The translations under genes were made by a program, and so were the position numbers. Shown one piece after another: positions 29,764 to 42,001 of a stretch of 64,000 nt of DNA (position 1 is the stretch's first letter; every line of letters starts with the position of its first letter). The DNA lies in assembly GCF_003148385.1 (NCBI RefSeq), contig NZ_CP029463.1:1922001-1986000 (forward strand), given 5' to 3'. The stretch is from Flavobacterium sediminis. GTDB taxonomy: Bacteria; Bacteroidota; Bacteroidia; Flavobacteriales; Flavobacteriaceae. Below the pieces are notes generated by a model. That model was not told where the DNA came from, searched no databases, and saw only the letters and a program-made list of their open reading frames with translations.

Positions 29764-32018
29764 ATGGAACAAGTTTATATTGTAATGCTCGTTGCATTAG
29801 CCATCTTAGCAATTATTGATCTGATGGTGGGAGTGGCTAATGATGCAGTTAATTTTTTAAACTCAGGTATAGGTTCTAAAGCGGTCTCTTTTAAAACGTT
29901 GATGATCGTAGCTAGTATAGGGGTCGCATTAGGGGCGTTATTCTCAAGTGGAATGATGGAAATTGCTCGAAGTGGAATTTTTGTTCCGTCCATGTTCACG
30001 TTTGAAGATGTTATGATTATATTTTTAGCCGTAATGATTACCGATGTTTTATTGCTAGACATCTTTAATTCATTGGGCTTTCCGACTTCAACCACAGTTT
30101 CAGTAGTTTTTGAATTGTTAGGAGGTGCCGTTTGTTTGGCTATTTATAAGATAGTAACACAAGATGGTGATATAAATACATTGGCTTCTTATATTAATAC
30201 GGCAAAAGCTTCCGAAATTGTTTCCAGTATTTTACTTTCTGTAATTATATCTTTTACAGTCGGAGCTATAGTAATGTACATTTCTCGTATTGTATTCTCA
30301 TTTCATTATGAGAGAAGAATTAAGTATTTCGGTGCTATTTTCGGAGGGATAGGGATTACGGCAATTACCTATTTCATATTGTTTAAAGGGATTAAGAGTT
30401 CTTCTTTCATGACAGCTGAGCTGAAGGATATGATGAAGGCAAATCAAGTTTATATTATATTGGGGAATTTTGTTTTTTGGGCTATTTTTTCCCAAATCAT
30501 TATTACTCTTAAACAGAATATTTTTAAGATCATCATTATCATAGGAACATTTGCATTGGCTTTAGCGTTTGCAGGAAATGATTTGGTGAATTTTATAGGT
30601 GTGCCGATTGCAGCTTTGCAATCGCATGATATTTTTGTAGCAAACGGAAGAGATGCCAATATGTTGATGGGGCTTTAGCTTCTAATGAGATAAGAGCTAA
30701 TTTTTGGTTACTGTTGTTTGGTGGAGGAATCATGGTATACACTTTGTGGACCTCGAAAAAAGCCAGAGAGGTAATTAAAACCGGAGTGGATTTATCGCGC
30801 CAAAGTGAAGGTTCGGAAAAATTCGATGCGAATAATTTATCCAGAATTATTGTTAGAGGAAGTATTTATGTAGGTCAAATGCTAAACTATGTAATGCCTA
30901 AAGCATTGGAAATTAAAATTGACAGACAGTTTGAAGCTAGAAAATACGAAAAGAAAGAGGAAAAACCGGCATTTGATATGGTCAGAGCAGCTGTAAACCT
31001 TATGGTTGCCAGTATTTTAATTGCTGTTGGTACTTCTTTGAAATTGCCTTTATCAACAACCTATGTTACTTTTATGGTAGCGATGGGGACCTCTTTTGCT
31101 GACAGGGCTTGGGATAGGGAAAGTGCCGTATATAGAGTAGCTGGCGTTTTTAATGTTATCGGAGGATGGTTTGTAACAGCAATAGTGGCCTTTACAATGG
31201 CAGTAACAGTAGTGTTTTTATTAAAAGTAGGAAAAGTGTTTGCTTTCGTAGGTCTGATGATTTTAGTGGGGATTCTATTGTATAGAAGCGGTAGAAAGTA
31301 TTTGCAGAGATCAAAAGAGCAAGAGGAAGAAGCTAAGCTTAAAAGAGAAGATATTGCCACTATAAAAGAAGTAATGTCAGAGAGTTCGGCTCAAATTGCA
31401 CGTGTTATCAATAAAGCACAATTGTTGTATACTGATGTGGTCAATAATTTAGGACTTCAGGATCTGAATAAGTTAAAAGATAGTAAAAAGAAGCTAAAAA
31501 AACTGGAAAAAGATGTTGATGAACTAAAAGGAAATGTCTACTATTTTATTAAAAATTTAGATGAAACTTCTGTTGAAGGAAGTAAGTTTTATATACTTAT
31601 CTTAGGGTACCTGCAAGACATGGTGCAATCAATAGGGTATATTACAAATAATAGTTACCAACATATCAATAACAATCATAAAAACCTTAAGTTTAACCAA
31701 ATTAGGGATTTAAAATCAGTTGATGCTCAATTACATCATTTATTTGTGAGGTTGCAAAATAGTTTTGCTCATGAAAAGTTTGAAGCTCTTGCAATTGTAT
31801 TGGAAGAAAAAGATGAATTGTTGAATACGATTTCTGAACTGATTCAAAAACAAATTACAAGAATCAGAACAACGGAAAACAGTCCTAAAAACAGTAAACT
31901 TTATTTTGGGCTGTTATTGGAAACAAATGATCTGATAAAGGCGACAATGAATCTTTTGGAATTGTTTCAGGAGTTTGATAAGCATGTGAAAACGAAGAAT
32001 GGTAAAATGATAGTATAA
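29764..32018 (+). CDS. PiT family inorganic phosphate transporter with PhoU-like C-terminus, frameshifted
   Basis: Two frames (29764-30678 and about 30679-32018) make one protein of about 751 residues that imports phosphate by ion symport. The two PiT signatures are seen: MVGVANDAVNFLNSGIGSKA near residue 22 and FAGNDLVNFIGVPIAA near 275, each followed by several helices. The TM part ends near residue 520; the remaining residues are charged, helical and PhoU-like (KKLKKLEKDVDELKGNVYYF onward). The break is in GGGG 30669-30672: one more G gives MLMGALASNEIRANFW. The start ATG follows a long AT-rich gap. A hairpin terminator follows the stop. Confidence 0.88.
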
Positions 32019-32020
32019 TA

Positions 32021-32048
32021 AAAAAGGGAAGCTTTGCTTCCCTTTTTT
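32021..32048 (+). terminator. Bidirectional terminator between the PiT and nfu genes
   Basis: A-run, GGGAAGC-TTT-GCTTCCC inverted repeat and T-run. It works for either strand and sits between two convergent genes. Confidence 0.85.
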
Positions 32049-32068
32049 ATATGTAGAAAATAGTATTC

Positions 32069-32965
32069 TTAAGCATTGTTAGCGATAACAACTAATTCAT
32101 TATCATTAAGCATTTGCCTTAACATATTTTCAATTCCGTTTTTAAGAGTAAAAGTGGAAGAAGGACATCCGCTACAAGCCCCTTGAAGTATAACGTTAAC
32201 TTGTTTGTTGTTTTCATTGTAAGATTCAAACATAATATTTCCGCCATCGCCTTGAACAGCCGGTTTAACGTATTCCTCTAAAATATTGATGATTTGCTGA
32301 GAAGTAGCATCTAAATTTTCAAAATAAGATTCCTGTTGCTTTTCATGATTTGCCGTTGCAGTGATTAAAGTTTCATCTACAGCAGCTTTACCGTTTTCCA
32401 AATACTCTTTGATAAACGTTCTGACTTCTAAAGTCAATTCGTCCCAGTCGGCAATTTCATATTTTGTAATAGAAATGTAGTTTTCGTCGATAAAGATCTC
32501 TTTGACAAACGGAAAATTGAATAATTCTTTGGCCAATGGAGCAGCTTTCGTTTCGTCGATGCTTTTGCATTCCACCATGGTTTTGGTGAGCAATTTGTTA
32601 GCGACAAATTTCATTACAGCTGGATTAGGAGTGGTTTCACCATAAACTGTAACCGGTATTTTTTTTGTCGTTTCGTCTATTTCAATAATTTTTCCGCCTT
32701 GCTCAATAAAATCTTCTATTTCCTTTGCTACAGCATCCTGTACATCTTCCCATTCAACAATTGAGAAACGTTCGATAGCTATAAAATTTCCTGAAATAAA
32801 TACCGTTTTAACAAAAGGTAGATAAAAAAGTTTTTGAGCTAAAGGAGAGTTCTTTGTTTCGTCAATGTTCTTAAACTCAAAACTTTGATTACGAACAATG
32901 AAATCGTCAAATTCAAATTTAACAATTGAGGGGTTATTTGTGTTTTTTATCGTTAATTTATTCAT
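32069..32965 (-). CDS. NifU family Fe-S scaffold/carrier protein with duplicated N-terminal domain
   Basis: A 298-residue Nfu-type protein that would carry iron-sulfur clusters to target enzymes. The C-terminal NifU domain has the cluster-binding CxxC in GACSGCPSSTFTLKNGIE (residues about 255-272), preceded by KPAVQGDGGNIMFESYN. The N-terminal part contains two copies of the Nfu N-terminal domain: a weaker one at the start (NPSIVKFEFDD, then FYLPFVKTVFISGNFIAI) and a clear one from about 110 (ETTPNPAVMKFVANK, then LFNFPFVKEIFIDENYISI). Such duplication is usual in this phylum as far as I recall. A TACTTTTG box on the minus strand at 32989-32982 could be its -7 element. Confidence 0.9.
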   Translation of the reverse strand: MNKLTIKNTNNPSIVKFEFDDFIVRNQSFEFKNIDETKNSPLAQKLFYLPFVKTVFISGNFIAIERFSIVEWEDVQDAVAKEIEDFIEQGGKIIEIDETTKKIPVTVYGETTPNPAVMKFVANKLLTKTMVECKSIDETKAAPLAKELFNFPFVKEIFIDENYISITKYEIADWDELTLEVRTFIKEYLENGKAAVDETLITATANHEKQQESYFENLDATSQQIINILEEYVKPAVQGDGGNIMFESYNENNKQVNVILQGACSGCPSSTFTLKNGIENMLRQMLNDNELVVIANNA

Positions 32966-33014
32966 TTTAACATCGTTTTCGCAAAAGTAATAAAGAAAAT
33001 GATAGATGATTTTT

Positions 33015-33022
33015 TATATTTG
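33015..33022 (+). promoter_or_regulatory. Possible -7 box for the adhesin gene
   Basis: TATATTTG matches TAnnTTTG and lies 68 bases before the adhesin start codon. No TTG at -33 is seen. Confidence 0.4.
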
Positions 33023-33090
33023 TCCATTAACGACAAATTAACATTTATATAACCAGAAACACAACTACAAACTAACCATAACACATTATT

Positions 33091-36000
33091 ATGAAAAAAA
33101 AATACTTTTTCTTTATCTTTTTATTATGCTTACTGAGTTCGTCGGTCGGATTTGGTCAGGCTGATTTGACTATTACAGTCACGGACGGCCAGGCTCAATA
33201 TTATCCCGGCCAATTGTTGAATTACACGATTACGGTTCAAAATTTGGGTACAAATGATGCTGCAAATGTTGTTGTTCAAAATGCGATACCTTCAGGAGCG
33301 ATAAGTTTTAACTGGACGAGCAGTTTAGGAGCTTCAGGTAACAATATTGCAATCAATGATGCGATAGGTACTTTGACTTCAGGTCAAACAGTAACTTATA
33401 ATTTATCTGTTGAAGTGGCTTCTTCAGCTACAGGAGATTTTAGTAATGAAGCTTCTGTTACTAGCGATACAACTGATCCAGATATGACAAATAATACAAG
33501 TACAGATACTGATCTACAGATGAATACTGCTGATGTGGTCGTGAATTGCTCTGATAATCAGATGTATTATACCGGAGGAGAGTCATTGATATATAATGTG
33601 ACAGTAACTAATTATGGGCCTGGAGTAGCAACAAATGTTGTCGTTTCTAATCCTATTCCGGCTGGGATAACTTATTTTAGTTGGACAGGAAGTAACGGTT
33701 CGTATGGAATAAATGCTCCTTTGAATAACACAATTGCTTCTCTTGCGGTAGGGCAAACAATTACTTATGTAATCACGCTTGAAGTACCTTTTAGTGTGTC
33801 GGGTGATTTTACAAATCAGGCTTCGGCTACTAGTTCAACTTTCGACCCTGATATGGCAAATAATACAAGTCAGGATACAGATATTAACAGTAATTCTTTT
33901 GTTGGGAATGTAGCGGTTAGTATAGTAGATAATACATCAACTTATGATCAGGGAGGGCAAATAACGTATACTGTTACAGTTGTGAATTATGGTCCACAGA
34001 TATCTTCAAACATAGATGTTTTGGTGCCAATGCCAACAGGGATAACATCTTTTTCATGGACAGGAAACGGAAATAGTGGTGTAAATGCAGATTTGGATGA
34101 TGTAATAACCAGTCTTAGTCCTAATGAGACAGTTGTATATACTGTTGTTGTGGATGTGCCGTCAGGTTTTACAGGAGATTTGGTGTTGGATGCAAGTGCA
34201 AACAGTACTGTTATGTTTGATTCTGAAACGGCAAACAATTCTGCTCAGGATGTTAATGTGCAAGGAAATGTAGCAGATATTGTTGTTACAAATACAGATA
34301 ATAATACGGTATATGTTCCGGGTACTACAAATACATACACTATTACAGTAACTAATAATGGTCCTGATGACGCAGTTAATGTGCAAATAGAAAATTTAAT
34401 CCCGGCCGGAATTACTGGCTTTTCTTGGACTGGAACTAATGGTAGTACAGGAGCAGATGTGGATTTAGTAGATACAATACCTTATTTGCAAGTAGGGCAG
34501 TCAGTTGTTTATACTGTAGTATTGGATGTTCCTGTAACTTTTACAGGGGATTTAGTGAGTTTAGTAACTATGAATAGTGATTCTTTTGATCCTGATACTA
34601 CTTGTGTGAGTTGTGAAGACACTGATACAATGGTTACTTCGGGTAGTGATATTGTAATTACCAATACAAATAATCAAACGGAATATACGCCGGGAACTAC
34701 CGTTGTTTATACTGTAACAGTAACTAATAATGGTCCTGATGCCACAACTAATGTAAATGTATTTAATGGTATACCAACCGGTATTACTAATTTTTCGTGG
34801 ACTGGAAGTAATGGTTCTTCCGGAACTAATACGGATTTAGATGATGTCATTGCAGCATTGGCATCAGGTTCTACAGTTACCTATACAATTACTTTAGACA
34901 TTCCTGTATCTTATACCGGAGATTTAACGAGTGAAACGACGATCTTGTCTATGGATACAGTAGATCCTAATCCGGGGTGTACAGATTGTATAGATACAGA
35001 TGCGCCTGTGAATACAACAGGAGCAGATCTAGAGGTTCAATTGACAGATAATGCGACTACATATACGCCGGGTACTTACATAACATATACCCTAACAATA
35101 ACGAATAATGGACCGGAAGATGCTGTAGATGTTAATGTTTTAGGAGGGCTGCCTTTGAATGTGACAGATATAATTTGGGTTGACCAAAATAGTGTAACAG
35201 GAATAGGAGCTTTAAATGAAACCATTCCATTGTTAGCAAATGGAGCAACTTTTACATATCAAATAACAATTTTTGTTCCGAGTGATTATGAAAGTAACGG
35301 AAACTTAATCAATAGTGTGTCCGTTTCTTCTTCAACAACTGATCCTGATCCGGATTGTACGGGTTGTGTAGATGCTGATATGCCAAATTCTTTAGCAGAT
35401 ATTGTTACCATAAAAACAAATAATCAATCCAATTATACAGTCGGAGAAGATGTGTCATACGTTATAAGTATAACCAATTACGGACCAAGTGATGCTTACA
35501 ATGTAAATGTTACAGATAATCAACCTTCAAACACTCAGATGTTTTGGGTAAACAGTTTAGGAGGTACAGGAACAGGAAATATAAATTACCTCATTCCTTA
35601 TTTAGGAGTTAATGAAATGGTGACATTTAATGTAACCTTATCGGTGCCGGAGAATTATAATCAAAATACAAACTTAACAAATACAGTTTCAGTAACAAGT
35701 CAAACAACCGATCCTAATCCTGGATGTTCTGCTTGTACGGATACGGATACACCGGCTCCGAAAACTATTTCTGTTCAGCAAGCAAATAATTCGAATACAG
35801 CTACAACTTATACTGTTGAGGAGCTGGTTAATGATGTGTTAATTCATTCAGCATGTGCTCAGGTTTATAATATCACAAGTTCTCCTATATGTGGGATAGG
35901 CTATTTCGATAGTAACAATGCTGATTTTGATTTTGCTTCCGGAGTTATTTTAAGAAATGGAAATGTTATAGCTTCACAAGGAGCCTATACTGGAACTACT

Positions 36001-39000
36001 ATGTCTTCTACTTGTTCAGGAACTGGAGATGGTGATTTGCAAACGATTAGTGATAATAATGGTAATACTGGTTCAATAAATGATGTTACTTATATTCAAT
36101 TTGATTTTACACCCTTAACAGATAATTTCTCTTTTAATTTTATTTTTGCATCTAATGAATACGGTCAGTATCAGTGTGGTTTTTCTGATGTTTTTGCTTT
36201 TATATTAACGGATTTAACCACTGGGGTTTCAACAAATTTAGCGGTAATCCCCGGAACAAATATACCGGTATCGGTTACAAATATAAGAGATACTGCTTAT
36301 AATGGTTCTTGTCCTTCGTCAAATTCCCAATATTTTGATACGTATAATGTGGGAATCCAAATTCAATCATGAATATGAGAGGGTACACGATTCCGATGAC
36401 AGCTTCAGCGACGGTTGTGCCGAATAACAACTATAGGATTAAATTAGCAATTGGTGATTATAATGATAACCTATTCGATTCTGCAGTGTTCTTGGAAGCC
36501 GGTAGTTTTAATGTAGGACTTGCAGATTTGTATTATTATGCTGGACTCGATACAACTACGGAAGATATGACTGTAGAGACTGGTTATGCTGCATGTTCGG
36601 GTACAGTTAGGGAAATTAATACAGGTTTAGATCCTAATTATTATAATTTTGTTTGGTATCAAGATGGTGCGATTATAACTTCTGAAACCGGGCCGAGTAT
36701 TATGGTAAGTGAGCCGGGGCAATACTGTGTTGAAGCGAGTAATGTTTCCGGTGCCTCTTGTATACAAAGTGACTGTATTTTAGTAGAGTTTTTAGAAGGA
36801 CCTGAAGTTAATCCTACTCCTGGGAATTATGTTGTTTGTGATGATGGTACAGGAACCTATACCTATAATTTTTTAGATCATTTAAGTGAAATTATAGGTA
36901 CTCCTAATTATATGGATTATTATTTCAGTACATACTTCTATTTGTCTCAACAAGATGCAATAGACGATATTCAAATACCAGCAACTTATACTACTAATGT
37001 AAGCCCTTTAACGGTTTATGTTAAAGTTGAAGATTTTAACTTTTCATGTCCTTCATATACTAGTTTTGTTGCAGAGGTGCAAAATTGCGCCGTAATAACC
37101 CCAACACAGCCTTCTGATTTATATTTATGTGATTTAGACGGAGACGGAGTAGAGTCATTTGATTTAACGCAGCAAGATGCTACAGTATTAGGGTCGTATA
37201 CACCTGCATCTGATTATACGATAACGTACCATACGACGCAGGCCGGAGCCGATGACGGAACTATAGATTTAGCGACACCTTTCAATGCCTATCTCAATAC
37301 GAGTAATCCCCAGACGATTTACGTTCGATTAGAGGAAAATGCTACAGGAGATTACGGTACGACGACTTTTGAGTTAAATGTTTTGGGAGTTCCGTCTATA
37401 GTGATCACAGATCCTTCAGCGGTATGTTCGCCTAATACAGTAGACATAACAGATCCTTCCGTTACGGCCGGCAGTAGCAATACAGGGACATTTGATTATT
37501 GGGAAGATGCAGCAGCAACGATAGCAGTATCCGATCCGACAGCAATAGATGTCAGTGGTACTTATTATATAAGCACAACAGTAGGTAGTTGTAGCGATAT
37601 CCAGCCTGTAGAGGTAACGATCAATCCAACGCCAAGTTTAGTGATTACGGATCCTGCATCGGTATGTTCACCTACTACGATAGATATAACAGACCCTGCT
37701 GTAACAGCAGGTAGTACCTTAGGCGGGACGTTGAGTTACTGGGAAGATGCAGCCGGAACGATAGCGGTATCCGATCCTACAGCGATAGATGTCAGCGGCA
37801 CGTATTACATTATGAGTAGTTTAGGTAGTTGTAGTGATATTCAGCCTGTAGTAGTGACGATCAATGCGACGCCAAGTTTAGTGATCACAGATCCTGCATC
37901 GGTATGTTCACCTAATACAGTAGACATAACGGATCCTGCTGTAACCAGCGGTAGTACAAACTTAGGGACTTTCAGTTATTGGGAAGATGCAGCAGCAACG
38001 GTAGCAGTATCCGATCCGACAGCGATAGATATCAGTGGAACATATTATATTATGAATGCACAAGGTAGTTGTAGTGATATTCAGCCTGTAGAGGTAACGA
38101 TCAATCCAACGCCAAGTTTAGTGATTACGGATCCTGCATCGGTATGTTCACCTACTACGATAGACATAACAGACCCTGCTGTAACAGCAGGTAGTACCTT
38201 AGGCGGGACGTTGAGTTACTGGGAAGATGCAGCCGGAACGATAGCGGTATCCGATCCTACAGCGATAGATGTCAGCGGCACGTATTACATTATGAGTAGT
38301 TTAGGTAGTTGTAGTGATATTCAGCCTGTAGTAGTGACGATCAATGCGACGCCAAGTTTAGTGATCACAGATCCTGCATCGGTATGTTCACCTAATACAG
38401 TAGACATAACGGATCCTGCTGTAACCAGCGGTAGTACAAACTTAGGGCTTTCAGTTATTGGGAAGATGCAGCAGCAACGGTAGCAGTATCCGATCCGACA
38501 GCGATAGATATCAGTGGAACATATTATATTATGAATGCGCAAGGTAGTTGTAGCGATATCCAGCCTGTAGAGGTAACGATCAATCCAACGCCAAGTTTAG
38601 TGATTACGGATCCTGCATCGGTATGTTCACCTACAACGATAGACATAACAGACCCTGCTGTAACAGCAGGTAGTACCTTAGGCGGGACGTTGAGTTACTG
38701 GGAAGATGCAGCCGGAACGATAGCGGTATCCGATCCTACAGCGATAGATGTCAGCGGCACGTATTACATTATGAGTAGTTTAGGTAGTTGTAGTGATATT
38801 CAGCCTGTAGTAGTGACGATCAATGCGACGCCAAGTTTAGTGATTACAGATCCTTCAGCGGTATGTTCGCCTAATACAGTAGACATAACGGATCCTGCTG
38901 TAACCAGCGGTAGTACAAACTTAGGGACTTTCAGTTATTGGGAAGATGCAGCAGCAACGGTAGCAGTATCCGATCCGACAGCGATAGATATCAGTGGAAC

Positions 39001-41995
39001 ATATTATATTATGAATGCGCAAGGTAGTTGTAGCGATATCCAGCCTGTAGAGGTAACGATCAATCCAACGCCAAGTTTAGTGATTACGGATCCTGCATCG
39101 GTATGTTCACCTACAACGATAGACATAACAGACCCTGCTGTAACAGCAGGTAGTACCTTAGGCGGGACGTTGAGTTACTGGGAAGATGCAGCCGGAACGA
39201 TAGTGGTATCCGATCCTACAGCGATAGATGTCAGCGGCACGTATTACATTATGAGTAGTTTAGGTAGTTGTAGTGATATTCAGCCTGTAACAGTGACAAT
39301 TAATTCAGTTCCTGGTTTTGTAGTGAATGATCCTGCATCGGTATGTACACCAAGTACAGTAGACATAACGGATCCTGCTGTAACTAGCGGCAGTACAACA
39401 ATAGGGACATTGAGTTATTGGGAAGATGCAGCAGCAACGGTAGCGGTATCCGATCCTACAGCAATAGATGCCGGCGGCACATATTATATTATGAATTCAG
39501 TTAATGGTTGTGCAGCTATGGAAGCAGTAAATGTAACTATAAATGCGAGTCCTACTTTTGTAAGTATCAGTAATAACAGCCCGATATGTTCAGGAGAAAC
39601 GGCAACGTTTTATGTAGAAGGAACAGCAAATGCTTATGTAGCGTATACAATTGACGGAGGAAGCAGCACACAAGTACAGTTAGATACATCAGGTCAGGGT
39701 AGTATTTCGGTTAACAATGCTACATCAGATGTAGTAGTAAATATAATATCTATAGATAATGGTTGTACGGTAGTAGTCGGTCAGAACAGTACGGTAACCG
39801 TTAATCCTCTGCCAAGTATTACCTCTGTGACTAATGACGGTCCGGTATGTGAGGGAACCTCGGGTAGTTTTACCATTACAGGAACTCCGGGATCAGAGGT
39901 AGAGTATACCTTAAACGGAACCCCGGGTAGTGTAACATTATCATCATCAGGGACAGGAAGTGTACCGGTAGCTAATGTAACGGTAGATCAAAACTTGGAG
40001 TTGAGTATGATAACCAACCTTTCAACTACGTGTTCAAGTACGGTAGGAAACAGCAGTACATTATCAGTATTGCCTTTACCGACAGCAAGTATCAGTGCGC
40101 AAAGCAGTGCAGTTTGTTTAAACGGAGCAACGTTCTTGGATTTTAGCGGAACACCAAATGCAACAATAGAATTTACAGACGGAGCATCAACCTATCAGGT
40201 ACAATTAGATGCGTCAGGAAGTTATACGAATTGGGCAACCCCTGACTTAACAGTAGATACGACTTACACTTTAGTAAGTGTAACATCTTTAACGACACCT
40301 GCTTGTGTACAACCGTTAGGAGATAATGTAACGATAACGATCAATCCGACACCATCTATTAGTGATTTGGTATATTCCGATCAGATCTGTAACGGAACAT
40401 CAACAGATATCTCCTTTACATTAAACAATACAACGTCGTACTATTGGAGTGCAACGATTGTGAATATTGACAATACCACTTATGTACAAGGCGGAGATGA
40501 AACCGTAGCGATCAACCAGGTAGTGAACCTACAAGATTTATTGGAGGTAGGTTACATTACGGTTCAGATTACACCGGTATTAAGTGGAGGTAGTTGTTCA
40601 GGAATAGAAGAAGAATTTACCATACAGGTAAATCCGATGCCTGATCCGGCAAATATCGACATTAACATAGCCTCAGTATCTGTATGTAGCGGAGATGTGG
40701 TAGAGGTTAATATCTCAGGTCTTCCTACAGGTATGGACTTCAACTGGGTAGCACAAACCAGCGGATTGAGTACAACAGGTTCCACCAGCGGAACAACAGA
40801 CAGTACGATCTCATTACCGTTTACGGTGAATGATCCTATGCAGTCCGGAACAGTATACTTTGAGATTACCCCTGTTTTAGGGACTTGTGTAGGTCCTGTG
40901 ATCGTGAGCGATACCATAACAGTAAATCCGATACCGGGTAGTATTTTAGAGCCAACAGTAGCACCTGAGATCTGTAGCGGAGAGATTGTTTATGACGATC
41001 TGGATATTTATGTAGGTTATCCGAATATAACAGGTGTAGAGGTTTACTGGGAAGTACAGGATGCCGTAGGCGTAACAGGAGCTTTACCGGGTAATACGAA
41101 TGTATTGCCTGCAGAAATACCTGATCAGTTGTTTACAACAAGCGATAGTCAGGGATATGTGATCTACAAAGTCTGGACACAGTTAGGTAGTTGTATGGGC
41201 GAGATCAAATACATTACGGTTTATGTTAACCCATTGCCTGAACCGGTATTAGAAGACAGTGCCATTTGTGTGGAACAGGTGAGCGGTGTGGTTTATCAGA
41301 CCACGATATTGAATGCAGGAGATTTCAGTGGCGGTAACTATCAGTTTGAATGGTTTATGGATGATGGAAGTGGTCCTGTATCAGTAGCAACGTTATCTAA
41401 TGATTCAACGTTAGAGGTATCAGAGGCAGCGAGTTATTATGTAGTGGTAACGAATCTGGACACGAATTGTGAAGGGATCTCCAATACTGTAGTAGTAGAG
41501 GAGACCAATCCTGCGACAAATATAGTGACTACGGTAACGGATGCCTTTACGGATAGTGCAACGGTAGTGGTAACGGTATCCGGAGGAAATAACGGAGATT
41601 ACCTGTATCAGTTGGATGAGGAATCGTTACAATCGAGCAATGTGTTTACCGGAGTAAGCTCGGGAGAACATCAGATCACGGTAGTGGATACACAAGGCTG
41701 TACCTTCTTACAGGATACGGTAACGGTGATAGACTATCCTAAGTATTTTACACCGAATGGAGACGGAATACATGATACTTGGAATATTGTTGGATTAAAT
41801 GCCACAGATAATACAAAAATTTATATCTTTGACCGTTATGGTAAATTGATAAAACAAATAAGTCCTGAAGGCGAAGGTTGGGATGGGACTTACAATGGAC
41901 ATCCTCTACCGTCAACAGATTATTGGTTTTCTGTTGAATATCTAGAAAATCAAGTAGTTAAAGAATTTAAAGCGCATTTTTCATTAAAACGATAA
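33091..41995 (+). CDS. Giant T9SS type-B sorted surface adhesin (SprB-like), frameshifted twice
   Basis: Three frames (33091-36372, 36369-38483, about 38484-41995) join into one surface protein of about 2968 residues. It has a signal peptide (MKKKYFFFIFLLCLLSSSVG), seven DUF11-type repeats of about 122 residues, and a choice-of-anchor L-like domain (SACAQVYNITSS, then IFASNEYGQYQCGFSDVFAF). Nine 80-residue repeats follow, then Ig/PKD-like modules (from NNSPICSGETATF), and the end is a gliding-motility CTD (YFTPNGDGIHDTWN to HFSLKR). Break one is at AAA 36359-36361 (one A short); break two is a lost A between 38447 and 38448, proven against sister repeats. An SprF-like gene follows. It should be a filamentous adhesin exported through SprA; its ligand is unknown. 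Confidence 0.88.
33160..35760 (+). repeat. Seven tandem DUF11-type repeats inside the adhesin gene
   Basis: Each unit is about 370 bases (122-125 residues) and opens with a strand such as ADIVVTNTDNNTVYVPG, then YTITVTNNGPDDAVNV and IPAGITGFSWTGTNG, closing before the next unit near DTD. Units share the frame but have diverged, with the fifth and sixth closest to the consensus. These are beta-sandwich spacer modules of bacterial surface proteins. Confidence 0.85.
37401..39560 (+). repeat. Nine 240-bp tandem repeats (480-bp higher-order unit) in the adhesin gene
   Basis: Units start at 37401, 37641, 37881, 38121, 38361, 38600, 38840, 39080 and 39320, marked by GTGATYACRGATCC. Two types alternate: A (PTTIDITDPAVTAGSTLGGT) and B (PNTVDITDPAVTSGSTNLGT). 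The A-B pairs beginning at 37641, 38121 and 38600 differ by only a handful of bases; the first and ninth units are more diverged. Each unit encodes an 80-residue Ig-like module with SYWEDAA. The unit at 38361 lacks one A after GGG, causing the second frameshift. Confidence 0.93.
41734..41992 (+). other. T9SS type-B C-terminal sorting domain of the adhesin
   Basis: The last 86 residues match the gliding-motility-associated C-terminal domain: YPKYFTPNGDGIHDTWN, TKIYIFDRYGKLIKQI, GEGWDGTYNGHPLPSTDYWF, and final HFSLKR. This domain directs export through the type IX system and typically needs an SprF-type partner, found just downstream. Confidence 0.9.
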
Positions 41996-42001
41996 CCTAA
42001 A

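Noticed and set aside
37401..39560. CRISPR-like array
   Set aside because: The repeats are 240 bases, directly adjacent, without spacers, and encode protein modules in one frame.
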